NCBI GenBank assembly: GCA_023485685.1
Contig: JAMCZK010000015.1
Coordinates: 1-49,981, forward strand
Source of the DNA: Chloroflexota bacterium
Lineage (GTDB): Bacteria > Chloroflexota > Anaerolineae > Anaerolineales > UBA11579
Reading direction: 5' to 3'
Length of the DNA stretch: 49,981 nt
Made by a program: the position numbers and the translations under genes. The first letter of the stretch is position 1; the number at the start of each line of letters is the position of its first letter. Below the pieces are notes generated by a model. The model saw only the letters and a program-made list of their open reading frames with translations. It searched no databases and was not told where the DNA came from. Below, piece by piece: positions 39,900 to 48,170 of this stretch.

Positions 39900-41324
39900 T
39901 TAGAAGCGGGGTCGCGCCCCAATCCCGAATATGGCGGGAGGCACGTGAACGCCCGCTGCTTCGATTCGATCCATGAATCCAGGGCGCAGACCGGTAGAGC
40001 GCAGGCTGCCAACCACCTTTCCTTCTTCGAATCCGGTCTGCTCAAATTGGAACAAGTCGGTCAGCGTAATAATTTCCCCTTCCATGCCCACCACTTCGGT
40101 GAGGTTGACCATTTTACGGCTTCCGTCCCGCATGCGGTCTACATGCACAATGAGATCAATAGCCGATGAGATCTGTTCACGGATAGCACGCACAGGCAGG
40201 TCATAGCCCGACATTAACGTCATCGTCTCGATACGAGAGATTACGTCTCGGGGACTGTTGGCGTGAGCGGTTGTCATGGAACCCTCATGCCCGGTGTTCA
40301 TCGCCTGCAGCATATCCAGCGCCTCACCTGCGCGAATTTCGCCCACGATGATACGGTCGGGGCGCATACGCAACGCATTCACCACCAATTGTTGTGCGGT
40401 AATTTCGCCTTTGCCTTCGATGTTCGGAGGCCTAGTCTCCAGAGTCACCACGTGTTCCTGGCGGAGTTGTAATTCAGCCGCATTTTCTATCGTTACGATG
40501 CGCTGGTCGGAGGGAATAAAACTGGAAAGCACGTTGAGCAGAGTGGTTTTCCCGGACCCGGTCCCGCCTGAGATGATGATATTCATATTGGCTTCCACGC
40601 AGGCTTTGAGGAAAACAATGGCATCTTGTGTCAGGGAGCCATATCCGATCAACTGCTCGACCGTAATGGGGTCTTTGGAGAACATACGAATAGTGAGTAC
40701 GGGGCCAATCAATGAGATCGGCGGGATCACTGCGTTCACGCGGGAACCGTCTGCGAGGCGCGCATCCACGTAGGGGCTAGCTTCGTCTACACGGCGCCCC
40801 AATGGAGAAACAATACGGTCGATGATACGCATGACATGATCGTCGTTTTCGAATTTGACCGGGGCTTTAAACAATTTACCGCCGCGCTCAACATACACCT
40901 GATCATGACCATTCACCATGATTTCAGTAACGCTGCGGTCCTCCAGCAAGGGTTGCAGCGGCCCAAGACCCAAGATTTCATCGGTGATCTGCTCCAAAAG
41001 CCGCTGCCGCTCCGGCCGCGTGAGGACGATATTTTCCTCGACCAGCACTTGCTCAAATAGTCCTTGAATCTGTTGGCGTACTTCGTCCAGTCTGCTCAGA
41101 TCCATAGCAGGATCTAGCTCTTGAAGCAAACGGTTCTGGACGCGCGTCTTGAGCTCCATATAGGAGCCGCGCACACTCGGTACCGCGGCTGCCCGCTGGA
41201 AACGAATCGGCGGTTGACCGGCTCGGCCGGCCAGTTCACCAGTGTCTTCTTTTGGCTGGGGGTTGGCGCGCGTCGGCCGCTCTTCACCAGATTGTCCGCG
41301 CTCTAGCCTTCGCATTAGGGACAT
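39900..41324 (-). CDS. tadA: Tad pilus assembly ATPase TadA/CpaF
   Basis: This 474-residue secretion ATPase has an N-terminal domain with LLEDRSVTEIMVNG and ASPYVDARLADGSRVNAVIPP, a Walker A at ISGGTGSGKTTLLN, the Asp and His boxes (VTIENAAELQL and HEGSMTTAHANSP) and a Walker B-like IIVGEIRAGEAL. It powers assembly of Flp pili, and possibly retraction, since no separate retraction ATPase is seen. Confidence 0.95.
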   Translation of the reverse strand: MSLMRRLERGQSGEERPTRANPQPKEDTGELAGRAGQPPIRFQRAAAVPSVRGSYMELKTRVQNRLLQELDPAMDLSRLDEVRQQIQGLFEQVLVEENIVLTRPERQRLLEQITDEILGLGPLQPLLEDRSVTEIMVNGHDQVYVERGGKLFKAPVKFENDDHVMRIIDRIVSPLGRRVDEASPYVDARLADGSRVNAVIPPISLIGPVLTIRMFSKDPITVEQLIGYGSLTQDAIVFLKACVEANMNIIISGGTGSGKTTLLNVLSSFIPSDQRIVTIENAAELQLRQEHVVTLETRPPNIEGKGEITAQQLVVNALRMRPDRIIVGEIRAGEALDMLQAMNTGHEGSMTTAHANSPRDVISRIETMTLMSGYDLPVRAIREQISSAIDLIVHVDRMRDGSRKMVNLTEVVGMEGEIITLTDLFQFEQTGFEEGKVVGSLRSTGLRPGFMDRIEAAGVHVPPAIFGIGARPRF

Positions 41325-41344
41325 TGTATGTTTCCTAAATTATC

Positions 41345-42577
41345 TTATCCGGCTTCCACCTGGGCAGGAACCAGCGCTTTTAGTTTTGTGATCACCAGAT
41401 TCCCAAGCTCAAATATGGCCTTTGCCGTTGGACTTGTGCTATTGCGCAATATGAAAGGCTCACCGCGGTCCATTGCCGGAACCACAAGTTTCTCATCAAG
41501 CGGGATGATTGCTTCAATTTCCTTCTTGAAATTTTCTTTCACCCGCTCCGCCGTAATCGTCCGGCGCTTATCATAACGGTTCATAACCAACATGATCTGG
41601 TTGCGTGAAATGCCTAAACCATCAGCTAAATCCAGGAATAGACGCGCGTTCTTGATAGATGGAATATCCTGTGTGATCAGCAGAAGAACCAGGTCGGACG
41701 CGTCCAATGCGGCCAAAGTTAATTCGTTGAGCAGTGACCCGGTATCCACCAGCACGTAGGGATACATGCGGCTGAGATAGCGCACCACGGAACCGAATTG
41801 CTCCCCACTCACCTGGTCGGCGTGCTCAGGCCGCATGGGCGCTGCTAATATGTGCACGCTCGACGCTTCATGCCGAATCATCACTTCGGAAACCACGTCG
41901 CGATCCAGCTCCTCCACCCGCGACGCTAGATCTCCTACGCTGTTTCGTCCCTGCTCGTTAAAGAAGAAGGACAGATCGCCGAACTGCAGGTTTCCATCCA
42001 CGGCCGCCACAGCGCTGCTTTGCTGCCGAATGGCAACTGCCAGGTTGGTGGTGATTGTGGTCTTGCCCGTCCCGCCTTTGGGGCTGAAAACCGTAACTAC
42101 ATAACCCTGGTCTCCGGGGATTAACGTGCCAGACCCGGGGCGGCCCGCACTAGATCCCGCATACGCAGTGGAGGATAATTTCTCCTTCTCGTTGCTCGCC
42201 ACCCGTCCAGCACGCCGGATGGCAGCGCTCAGCTCGTCTACATCGATGGGTTTTGTAAGGAAGTCGCGCGCTCCGGCTAGCATCGCCCGACGCATGTAGT
42301 TCGAGTCACCTTGAACCGAGAGGATGATGATTTGGGTGAAAGGCACCTTCTTGCGGATGGCTTCTGTGGCGCTGATGCCATCCATATCCGGCATGTTGAT
42401 ATCCATCAAGACCACATCGGGCTGGGTCTCAATGGCCATCTCCACCCCTTCGGTGCCCGTGCGTGAGGCGCCCACGACTTCGACCTGGGCGTCGAACTGC
42501 AGGAGTTTGCGGATATTCTCGCGGGTCTCCGCGACATCATCCACAATGAGGACGCGAATCTTGTCTACTTGGGCCAT
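41345..42577 (-). CDS. CpaE/TadZ-type ParA ATPase with intact receiver domain
   Basis: The protein is 410 residues long. The N-terminal receiver domain (1-125) keeps every catalytic position: Asp13/Asp14, the phospho-acceptor Asp59, Ser87 and Lys109. The C-terminal half is a ParA/MinD-like ATPase with the deviant Walker A FSPKGGTGKTT and VLVDTGSLLNEL in place of the usual Walker B end. TadZ/CpaE places the pilus machinery at the cell pole. The receiver may let a kinase, possibly the one at 44152, control this. Many CpaE homologues have a degenerate receiver. Confidence 0.9.
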   Translation of the reverse strand: MAQVDKIRVLIVDDVAETRENIRKLLQFDAQVEVVGASRTGTEGVEMAIETQPDVVLMDINMPDMDGISATEAIRKKVPFTQIIILSVQGDSNYMRRAMLAGARDFLTKPIDVDELSAAIRRAGRVASNEKEKLSSTAYAGSSAGRPGSGTLIPGDQGYVVTVFSPKGGTGKTTITTNLAVAIRQQSSAVAAVDGNLQFGDLSFFFNEQGRNSVGDLASRVEELDRDVVSEVMIRHEASSVHILAAPMRPEHADQVSGEQFGSVVRYLSRMYPYVLVDTGSLLNELTLAALDASDLVLLLITQDIPSIKNARLFLDLADGLGISRNQIMLVMNRYDKRRTITAERVKENFKKEIEAIIPLDEKLVVPAMDRGEPFILRNSTSPTAKAIFELGNLVITKLKALVPAQVEAG

Positions 42578-42603
42578 CTAGATATTGTACTGCCCTGCCA
42601 GAG

Positions 42604-43662
42604 CTATTGTGCGGGAGCCTCCGGCAGAATTCCTTGTTGAGTTGGAGTCAATAGGATGTCTGTGCGCGGCTGCAATCCATAAGGAAGCTTTGAAGGCACT
42701 GGAATGTCGTAGGTGGTTAACAGATATTCCAAAGTGACGGCTTGCGTCGTTACGGTGCTGTCGTCACCGCTGGGCCGTAAAGCCAGGGTGAGTTTTGAAC
42801 CGGCATAGATGAGATAATTGAGGGTAATCGCATCTTGTGGCGTCACGATGAGCGTGATGATATCCGGAGGATCTGCTACAGTCTGAATGGTCTCACCATC
42901 GGCATTCGTGATGGTGCCGCCATAAGCATTCTCAACTTCATTGCCTTTTGCGTCAGTGTAAAAGAAATTGCCCACATGCAACACAGTGATGTTTTGCAAG
43001 ACCGTCTGGCTGACCAGGCGCGAGCGTTGTATTTCGGGGGGAACAACAAAATACGGCGTATTAAACAGGGGTTCCACTTGCAGTGGTTTTGCATCTCCAC
43101 CCGGAACGATAAGAACGGAGGGCACACCGTTCTCATCGAACGACAAAAGAGCAGCGTCGTTTGGCAGTCGGGTCTGCAATTCTTGATCCAAGTCTGTTAC
43201 CAATAGTGAAGCGATTAGATTTACACGATCTCCGGCTCGCAATCCATACGCCAAGCCGGAGAAGCGATCAATGGGGATTGGGAAAGCGACCATACCTGAG
43301 GGTATTAGGAGCGCTGTATCAGAGCCAACTTCCGCCAGGTCGGCGTCAAAGGCAACTACCATACTATTGGTCAAAGGAGTCCCGGGATCGATGTCGAACC
43401 GGGAGCGCTGGCCGACCACTTGGTCTATATTCGTGAACAAATTGGAAATCGTTTGTTCAGTAGGATAAGCGAGATAACCCAGCATTTCGGCGGTAATCAC
43501 CTGGCCGCGGGTAACAGGTTGAACCACCATTACCACATCCGTGGTTGCCGGCACCTGGCTCTGGCCTTGTGGGGCTGCGTTTAGGTTTAGCAAGGCATAC
43601 GCGGCCACCACGCCCAAGATAACCACAATGGCGAGCACGATTAAAAGTCTTCCCAGTCGCAT
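42604..43662 (-). CDS. cpaB: Tad pilus protein CpaB/RcpC
   Basis: The 352-residue protein has an N-terminal membrane helix (about 5-28), a SAF domain (about 42-110, VVMVVQPVTRGQVITAEMLG) and an RcpC-like extracytoplasmic region with FPIPIDRFSGLAYGLRAGDRVNL and VTPQDAITLNYLIYAGSKLTLALRP. CpaB is part of the outer Tad complex and stabilises the secretin in diderms; no secretin gene is visible here, consistent with a monoderm Chloroflexota. It lies after the Flp pilin, separated by a 231-base gap with a hairpin. Confidence 0.9.
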   Translation of the reverse strand: MRLGRLLIVLAIVVILGVVAAYALLNLNAAPQGQSQVPATTDVVMVVQPVTRGQVITAEMLGYLAYPTEQTISNLFTNIDQVVGQRSRFDIDPGTPLTNSMVVAFDADLAEVGSDTALLIPSGMVAFPIPIDRFSGLAYGLRAGDRVNLIASLLVTDLDQELQTRLPNDAALLSFDENGVPSVLIVPGGDAKPLQVEPLFNTPYFVVPPEIQRSRLVSQTVLQNITVLHVGNFFYTDAKGNEVENAYGGTITNADGETIQTVADPPDIITLIVTPQDAITLNYLIYAGSKLTLALRPSGDDSTVTTQAVTLEYLLTTYDIPVPSKLPYGLQPRTDILLTPTQQGILPEAPAQ

Positions 43663-43840
43663 ATTTTCCCTTTCTTTAACAGCTTACATGTTGACTTTGC
43701 TGTTAGGCCAACGTATCTTACGTAGCCAGGCTCTAATGTCAAGCGCCCCAGAGTACTGGCTCCAGGACACTGTTCGCAATCATAGTCTACATGAGAACAT
43801 AGTTCACCGCCACAACGACAATGGCTAACCTTGTTAAGTA

Positions 43841-43868
43841 CGTAGCCCCGACAATCGCCGGGGCTACG
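43841..43868. terminator. Hairpin between Flp pilin and cpaB
   Basis: CGTAGCCCCG (43841-43850) and CGGGGCTACG (43859-43868) form a perfect 10-base stem 26 bases past the pilin stop. No T-run follows on the minus strand, so it may be a partial terminator or 3' stabiliser that keeps pilin message levels above those of the assembly genes. The rest of 43663-43893 is without a supported feature. Confidence 0.5.
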
Positions 43869-43893
43869 AACAAAACGAATTGAATAGATTAGC

Positions 43894-44037
43894 CTATATA
43901 GCGTTGACGATATTTTGGAAAACGTTTGTAACGGAACCACCGAGCAAGGCTAGCACCACGATAACCACAATGGCAACTAAAACGAGGATTAACGCGTACT
44001 CTACAAGCCCTTGGCCCTTTTCCTTGGCAAAGAACAT
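43894..44037 (-). CDS. Flp-type pilin (tad cluster copy)
   Basis: This 47-residue pilin was found by reading the gap. A short basic leader (MFFAKEK) precedes GQGLVEYALILVLVAIVVIV, with the Flp glutamate and the hydrophobic core, then LALLGGSVTNVFQNIVNAI. AGGAGG lies upstream. The cleavage enzyme (prepilin peptidase) is not in the window. It is the probable major pilin of the cluster. Confidence 0.92.
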   Translation of the reverse strand: MFFAKEKGQGLVEYALILVLVAIVVIVVLALLGGSVTNVFQNIVNAI

Positions 44038-44090
44038 GGCTGGATTCCTCCTTTCACCGGGACTATCCGCCGTTGGTCGGACGCAGGGTA

Positions 44091-44120
44091 ATTATAGGAA
44101 CACTCCCCTTCTCAGCGCAA
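44091..44120 (-). promoter_or_regulatory. Flp pilin promoter
   Basis: On the minus strand TTGCGC (44120-44115) and TATAAT (44096-44091) are separated by 18 bases, identical in layout to the promoter at 20475-20504. The transcript would begin near 44084 with a leader of about 45 bases ending in AGGAGG. Confidence 0.6.
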
Positions 44121-44151
44121 TAGAATTTAGGTACTAACCCAAACAAAAACG

Positions 44152-45210
44152 TTAGTTGATTAGCGGCTTCGCCTCAGCAGAAACGCTGAAGGTAATGCGC
44201 GCCCCTTGACCGATTACGCTATCCAATTCGAAGCTTCCACCCAGTAATTCCATGCGCTCGCGAATAGCTTTCACGGTCAACTCTGCCTCATCGGGGATGG
44301 CAAGCGGATCGAAGCCGCGACCGTTATCTTCAATACTGGCGCGCACTTGCCGTTCGCCGATGTCCAGTTGCACCTTGATGCTGCTGGCCTGATTATGCAG
44401 CGAGTTGCTACTAAGCAACTCCTGCACCGCGCGGAAAATGATGACCTCTAGGTAGGGTTCCAGCCGGCGCTCAGAGCCGCTGACGGTAAGATTGATTTCG
44501 GTGCCGGTCTTCTCCGCCAGGTTCTTCGCGTAACGTTTAATGGTCGGCACCAACCCCAGGTCATCGAGCATCATGGGGCGCAAATCGAAAATGAAATCAC
44601 GTATCTTCTGGAAGGTGGTCGAGGCCGCTGCCTTAAGACTGTTCAACTCTTGGCGAGCCTGATCCTGATCCACTTCAAACAGGCGCAGCGCGATCTCAGT
44701 TTGCAAAATGAAATTCGACAATGCCTGCGCCGGTCCATCGTGCATCTGTCGCGAGAGCCGCTGGCGTTCCGCCTCTTGCGCTTGGGTCATCACCTCGATG
44801 GAAGCATGCGGGCTGCGTCCTTCTTTTACCTCTGGCGCCCCAATCTGTATCCCTTCGCGGACTTTCTTCAACAACTCCAGCATCCGTTCCAGGTGGCTGC
44901 GATCGCTTTGCAGTTTCTCAAGCTGGCCGCGCATCACCACCAGCCGCTGCTGCGCTTCCAGGGCTGCATCGTAAGCCACGCGGACATCGGCGGGCGGCAC
45001 CTGGTCGAGCTGCGACTGGATTTGCTGTAAATGGGCGTTGATCGTCGCGTTGCGTTGCGTGAGCTTATCCACTTCCCCCTTGCTTTGTTCCAACAAAAGG
45101 TCTATCTCTTTCGATTCCTTTTGCGTGTTACTGATTTCCCGGTCGATTTCCTCCACTAATGCTTTCGATTTAGCATCTTTACCTTGAGTCTTCGATTTAT
45201 CCGCTGCCAA
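44152..45210 (-). CDS. Soluble DegS/NarL-type sensor histidine kinase
   Basis: The 352-residue kinase has no membrane segment. A coiled coil (about 20-120) precedes the HisKA_3 dimerisation domain with RQRLSRQMHDGPAQALSNF (phospho-acceptor His in QMHDGPAQ) and an HATPase domain with SIEDNGRGFDP and VIGQGARITFSV. It resembles DegS, which also senses through a cytoplasmic coiled coil. The partner regulator is encoded directly upstream on the same strand (3-base gap), and the pilus genes lie just downstream. Confidence 0.92.
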   Translation of the reverse strand: MAADKSKTQGKDAKSKALVEEIDREISNTQKESKEIDLLLEQSKGEVDKLTQRNATINAHLQQIQSQLDQVPPADVRVAYDAALEAQQRLVVMRGQLEKLQSDRSHLERMLELLKKVREGIQIGAPEVKEGRSPHASIEVMTQAQEAERQRLSRQMHDGPAQALSNFILQTEIALRLFEVDQDQARQELNSLKAAASTTFQKIRDFIFDLRPMMLDDLGLVPTIKRYAKNLAEKTGTEINLTVSGSERRLEPYLEVIIFRAVQELLSSNSLHNQASSIKVQLDIGERQVRASIEDNGRGFDPLAIPDEAELTVKAIRERMELLGGSFELDSVIGQGARITFSVSAEAKPLIN

Positions 45211-45213
45211 CTT

Positions 45214-45918
45214 TTACTCCCGCGCCTGATCTTGGTTTTCGTATAGCCGTACCCAGCCGCGGCGCAATGCGTAAACTGCCGCCTGAGTGCGATCTTCTAC
45301 ATTTAATTTGCGAAGGATGGCCGTAACATGGTTCTTTACGGTTTGGTGACTGATATCCAATGATTTGGCGATTTCCTTGTTGCTCATCCCGCGGGTTACA
45401 CATTCGAGCACTTCCATTTCACGGCCCGAGAGCGGCTCGAAGGGTTCGCCAGGATCGCTGTAGGCTCGAGAGGATAAAACAGTGTGCTCGGTGAGCCAGC
45501 GCTGCAAACCCGGCAAATCAAATTCCGTTTCGGAAACCACGTACTTGCCCTGGAACACTGCGCGCACGGTCTGCACTAGTTTCTGGGGGTCGATATCTTT
45601 CACGCAGTAAGCTGCCGCGCCTGCCGCCATGGAATGCACCACCTGCGAATAATCGTCATAACCGGTCAGCAGCACCACACGCGTCTTGACTTTGGCCTCC
45701 CTTAAATGGCGGGTCAATTGTTGTCCGTTGAGGTTGGGCAGGTTCACGTCGACAACCGCGATGTTGGGTTGCAATTCCTTGATCAAAGACAGGCCTTCGT
45801 CGCCGCTGGAAGCCTGGCCCAATACCTTAAAGTCCTTCTCCAGCAAAAACGCGTCCACAACTCCCTGCCGGAAAAGCGGATGGTCGTCCACCACGACTAC
45901 GGTGATTTTTGCCATCAT
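45214..45918 (-). CDS. NarL/DegU-type response regulator
   Basis: The 234-residue protein has an N-terminal receiver (VVVVDDHPLFRQG, phospho-acceptor Asp in IAVVDVNLPNLNG) and a C-terminal LuxR-type helix-turn-helix (LSGREMEVLECVTRGMSNKEIAKSL, then VKNHVTAILRKL). An unusual linker of about 25 residues separates the domains. With the kinase behind it, it forms a two-component system that probably regulates the neighbouring Tad pilus genes; that target is inferred from position. Confidence 0.93.
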   Translation of the reverse strand: MMAKITVVVVDDHPLFRQGVVDAFLLEKDFKVLGQASSGDEGLSLIKELQPNIAVVDVNLPNLNGQQLTRHLREAKVKTRVVLLTGYDDYSQVVHSMAAGAAAYCVKDIDPQKLVQTVRAVFQGKYVVSETEFDLPGLQRWLTEHTVLSSRAYSDPGEPFEPLSGREMEVLECVTRGMSNKEIAKSLDISHQTVKNHVTAILRKLNVEDRTQAAVYALRRGWVRLYENQDQARE

Positions 45919-45966
45919 GGTCTCACGTCACGCGAAGTATAGCATAGGCAAAAGTTGCATACATCG

Positions 45967-45995
45967 TTAAAGGTTTGAAGGTTTAAGGTTAAAGG
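45967..45995. repeat. Short degenerate tandem repeat
   Basis: Four successive 7-8-base units of the type TTAAAGG / TTTGAAGG lie in the gap upstream of the response-regulator gene and after the methyltransferase stop. They may vary in number between strains. No gene is present. Confidence 0.45.
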
Positions 45996-46018
45996 TGGGG
46001 CTAAATAGCTGAGTGAAT

Positions 46019-46624
46019 TCAGCGTTCAGCCGTAGCCCACATATTGAGTCCGAATTCGAAATAACCGAAGCGCACGCGATGCATCTCGAAGCCTCCCCGC
46101 CCGAAATACCAGCCAAGCAGCGGCAAGGTGTAGGCAAAGACGTGCTCATTGATCTCCTCCGCGCTCACCAATTTCAGGCGCGCCATCAGACGCAGCAACC
46201 CATCGGACCAGGAGGACGGCGTGGTGATGATCACCCGGCCGCCCGGCTTGAGGACGCGATGGGATTCTTTAAGGAGATTCTCCAAGCTGGCCGGGTCGAG
46301 GTGCTCTGCCACAGCCAGCATGGTTATGACGTCCATATGGCCTGTGTTGAACGGGAGTTCAGGATGGTCATTCAGGTTCAAGGTATGCCAGTGGATTTCG
46401 GATCCCCCGATAGATGGCGGCAACTGATCTATGGCGAATTTTTCCTCGAAGGAGGTATGGGAGAGGAAGTAGGGATAGGAACCGCAGCCAATATCCAAGA
46501 TGCGGCCCGAGCGCAATTCGGCGGGGATGAGGCGGTTTGCTCGGGAGGCCCGTTGTTGCGCCAGGAAGGGTTCCAACAGCCCGGAGCCACGGGTCACCTG
46601 AGTGCTATCCGGTGGCGTCGCCAT
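46019..46624 (-). CDS. SAM-dependent class I methyltransferase
   Basis: This 201-residue Rossmann-fold methyltransferase (Methyltransf_11/23-like) has motif I RILDIGCGSYPYF, FAIDQLPP with the acidic end of strand 2, DVITMLAVAEHLDP and VLKPGGRVIITTP. The substrate is unknown. Its start lies 2 bases after the GT-C-like membrane protein gene, so the two may act on the same envelope glycan or lipid, but this is only a neighbourhood inference. Confidence 0.88.
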   Translation of the reverse strand: MATPPDSTQVTRGSGLLEPFLAQQRASRANRLIPAELRSGRILDIGCGSYPYFLSHTSFEEKFAIDQLPPSIGGSEIHWHTLNLNDHPELPFNTGHMDVITMLAVAEHLDPASLENLLKESHRVLKPGGRVIITTPSSWSDGLLRLMARLKLVSAEEINEHVFAYTLPLLGWYFGRGGFEMHRVRFGYFEFGLNMWATAER

Positions 46625-46626
46625 GC

Positions 46627-48090
46627 TTATCGTCCATATAACACCGAAATTTTGTCTTCATATAATAGCTGCCAGCCCTCATCTGGCAGGATTTTCGCCA
46701 GCGGCCACTCAGGTTCAATCAGCACCAATCGTATGCCCCATCGGTCGAGTGCACCCAACCCTACCGAATTAATATTCACAGTGTTCAGCCACTCGCGGAG
46801 CACGCCATCACTGTACAGGTCTGTGCGCCCATCTACATACACAGGATAATCGCGCAGGTTCCAAATCAAGTAGCCACCCCAGTTATACGAATTGAACAAG
46901 TTACCGTAAGGTTGCTCTTCTTTAATGTACTCAACAGCGCCGATAGGGAAATCCCCCGCGTAATCTTCGCGGTTGGCCTTATCCGGATAGAAAACCCTTG
47001 CGCGGGCGGCCACGGCCAGAACCAGCACCAATAGGATAGCCACGTTAAGCGCTTTCTGCCATCGGGCCGCCTTGGTTCGACTTGGTTTCCAACGTAGCTT
47101 CTTTCGCAGTTCTTCGATTGACGGCGCAGCGTAACGAGTAAGCACGATCGGCGCCACTAGCGCAAACAAGGGCATGTTGCGCCCGGCCAACAGCGTGAGG
47201 TATACCGCAGCGGTCATCAAAAGAAAATCGCTGAGCGCAACGCGTTTGCGAGAAGCGCTCAAAGCGCCCAGGGTCAGCAACAGCAACCAGATGAAAGGCT
47301 GCGTTCCCGGCTCATGGAAATTGGGCGATTGCCACTCTTCGATAAAATCGCGCAAAACACCGATCGATACTGTTTCGAAGGGGTAACCGAAGATAGTCAG
47401 CCCGGAGGGATTGAGGCTGGCGGCCACCAGTAAAGCGAAGCTAACCAAAACAAAGGCTCCTAGCCGGCCGCGTATGGCCGCATTGAACTTCTTCCGACGC
47501 AGGGGCCAGTTTGCAGCCAGCCACCGGACTAACTCGTCGACGAAATAAATGCCGACGAGAATGAAACCCATCGCAAAACCGGGGTGGCTATTAACCCAGA
47601 TCGCCATCAAAACGGGCAGCCAGATGAGTCGGCGTTTTCGTCCCCAGCGGAAATCTTCCAGGATCCAAATGAATATGGCACTCAGCACAAAAGTCGCCAT
47701 GTAAGGCCGCGCCGCCCAGTACACACCTGAAACAGCGGTGGCCAGCACCAGCACAAAGGCCCGCAAAAAAGCTCCGCCCGACATGGACAGATAAATAAAA
47801 GCGAAAGCCAGGGTGATCGTAGCAGCCACCCAAATGTTGAGCCCGCCAGGGCCAAACCAGCTATAGATGAAATAAAGCTTAAGTTCCATGAGCCAGGCAG
47901 TACTCGGGTAGCGCCAGGGCTCCCCATCCCGAGTGAATGAAAATGAGTCCGTGGTAGGGATGGTGCGCTGCTGGAGGATGACTTCGCCGGTGCGCAAATG
48001 CCACCAGGTGTCCGTATCCATGGAGAAGCGCAAGCCCATGGCAAAAATGGCCAGAAAGGTGAGGGCAAAGATTAGATTGCGGAAGGACAT
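46627..48090 (-). CDS. Polytopic GT-C-like membrane protein
   Basis: This 487-residue protein has about eleven helices. The first loop has MDTDTWWHLRTGEVIL and a PTTDSFSFT follow-up, a pattern common to a family of uncharacterised bacterial membrane proteins with GT-C-like shape. A C-terminal soluble region (FNSYNWGGYLIWNLRDYPVYVDGR) follows the helices. Function was not recognised beyond probable envelope glycan or glycolipid synthesis. It is encoded directly before the methyltransferase. Confidence 0.72.
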   Translation of the reverse strand: MSFRNLIFALTFLAIFAMGLRFSMDTDTWWHLRTGEVILQQRTIPTTDSFSFTRDGEPWRYPSTAWLMELKLYFIYSWFGPGGLNIWVAATITLAFAFIYLSMSGGAFLRAFVLVLATAVSGVYWAARPYMATFVLSAIFIWILEDFRWGRKRRLIWLPVLMAIWVNSHPGFAMGFILVGIYFVDELVRWLAANWPLRRKKFNAAIRGRLGAFVLVSFALLVAASLNPSGLTIFGYPFETVSIGVLRDFIEEWQSPNFHEPGTQPFIWLLLLTLGALSASRKRVALSDFLLMTAAVYLTLLAGRNMPLFALVAPIVLTRYAAPSIEELRKKLRWKPSRTKAARWQKALNVAILLVLVLAVAARARVFYPDKANREDYAGDFPIGAVEYIKEEQPYGNLFNSYNWGGYLIWNLRDYPVYVDGRTDLYSDGVLREWLNTVNINSVGLGALDRWGIRLVLIEPEWPLAKILPDEGWQLLYEDKISVLYGR

Positions 48091-48134
48091 GGCGATGGTA
48101 GTTGTAATAATGCTACTACAAACCCCTCATCCAG

Positions 48135-48156
48135 CACTCTCCCCCAAGCGGGAGAG
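48135..48156. repeat. Small intergenic palindrome
   Basis: CTCTCCC and GGGAGAG flank a short loop in the gap between the lipoprotein stop and the membrane-protein start. The CCCTCAT and CTCTCCC wording is typical of dispersed bacterial palindromic repeats. No T-run follows. Confidence 0.4.
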
Positions 48157-48170
48157 TATTGGTATCCTGG

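Noticed and set aside
46013-46849. 278-residue plus-strand frame across the methyltransferase and membrane-protein junction
   Set aside because: It is antisense to two genes with clear motifs, has no promoter or ribosome-binding site, and shows low-complexity composition.
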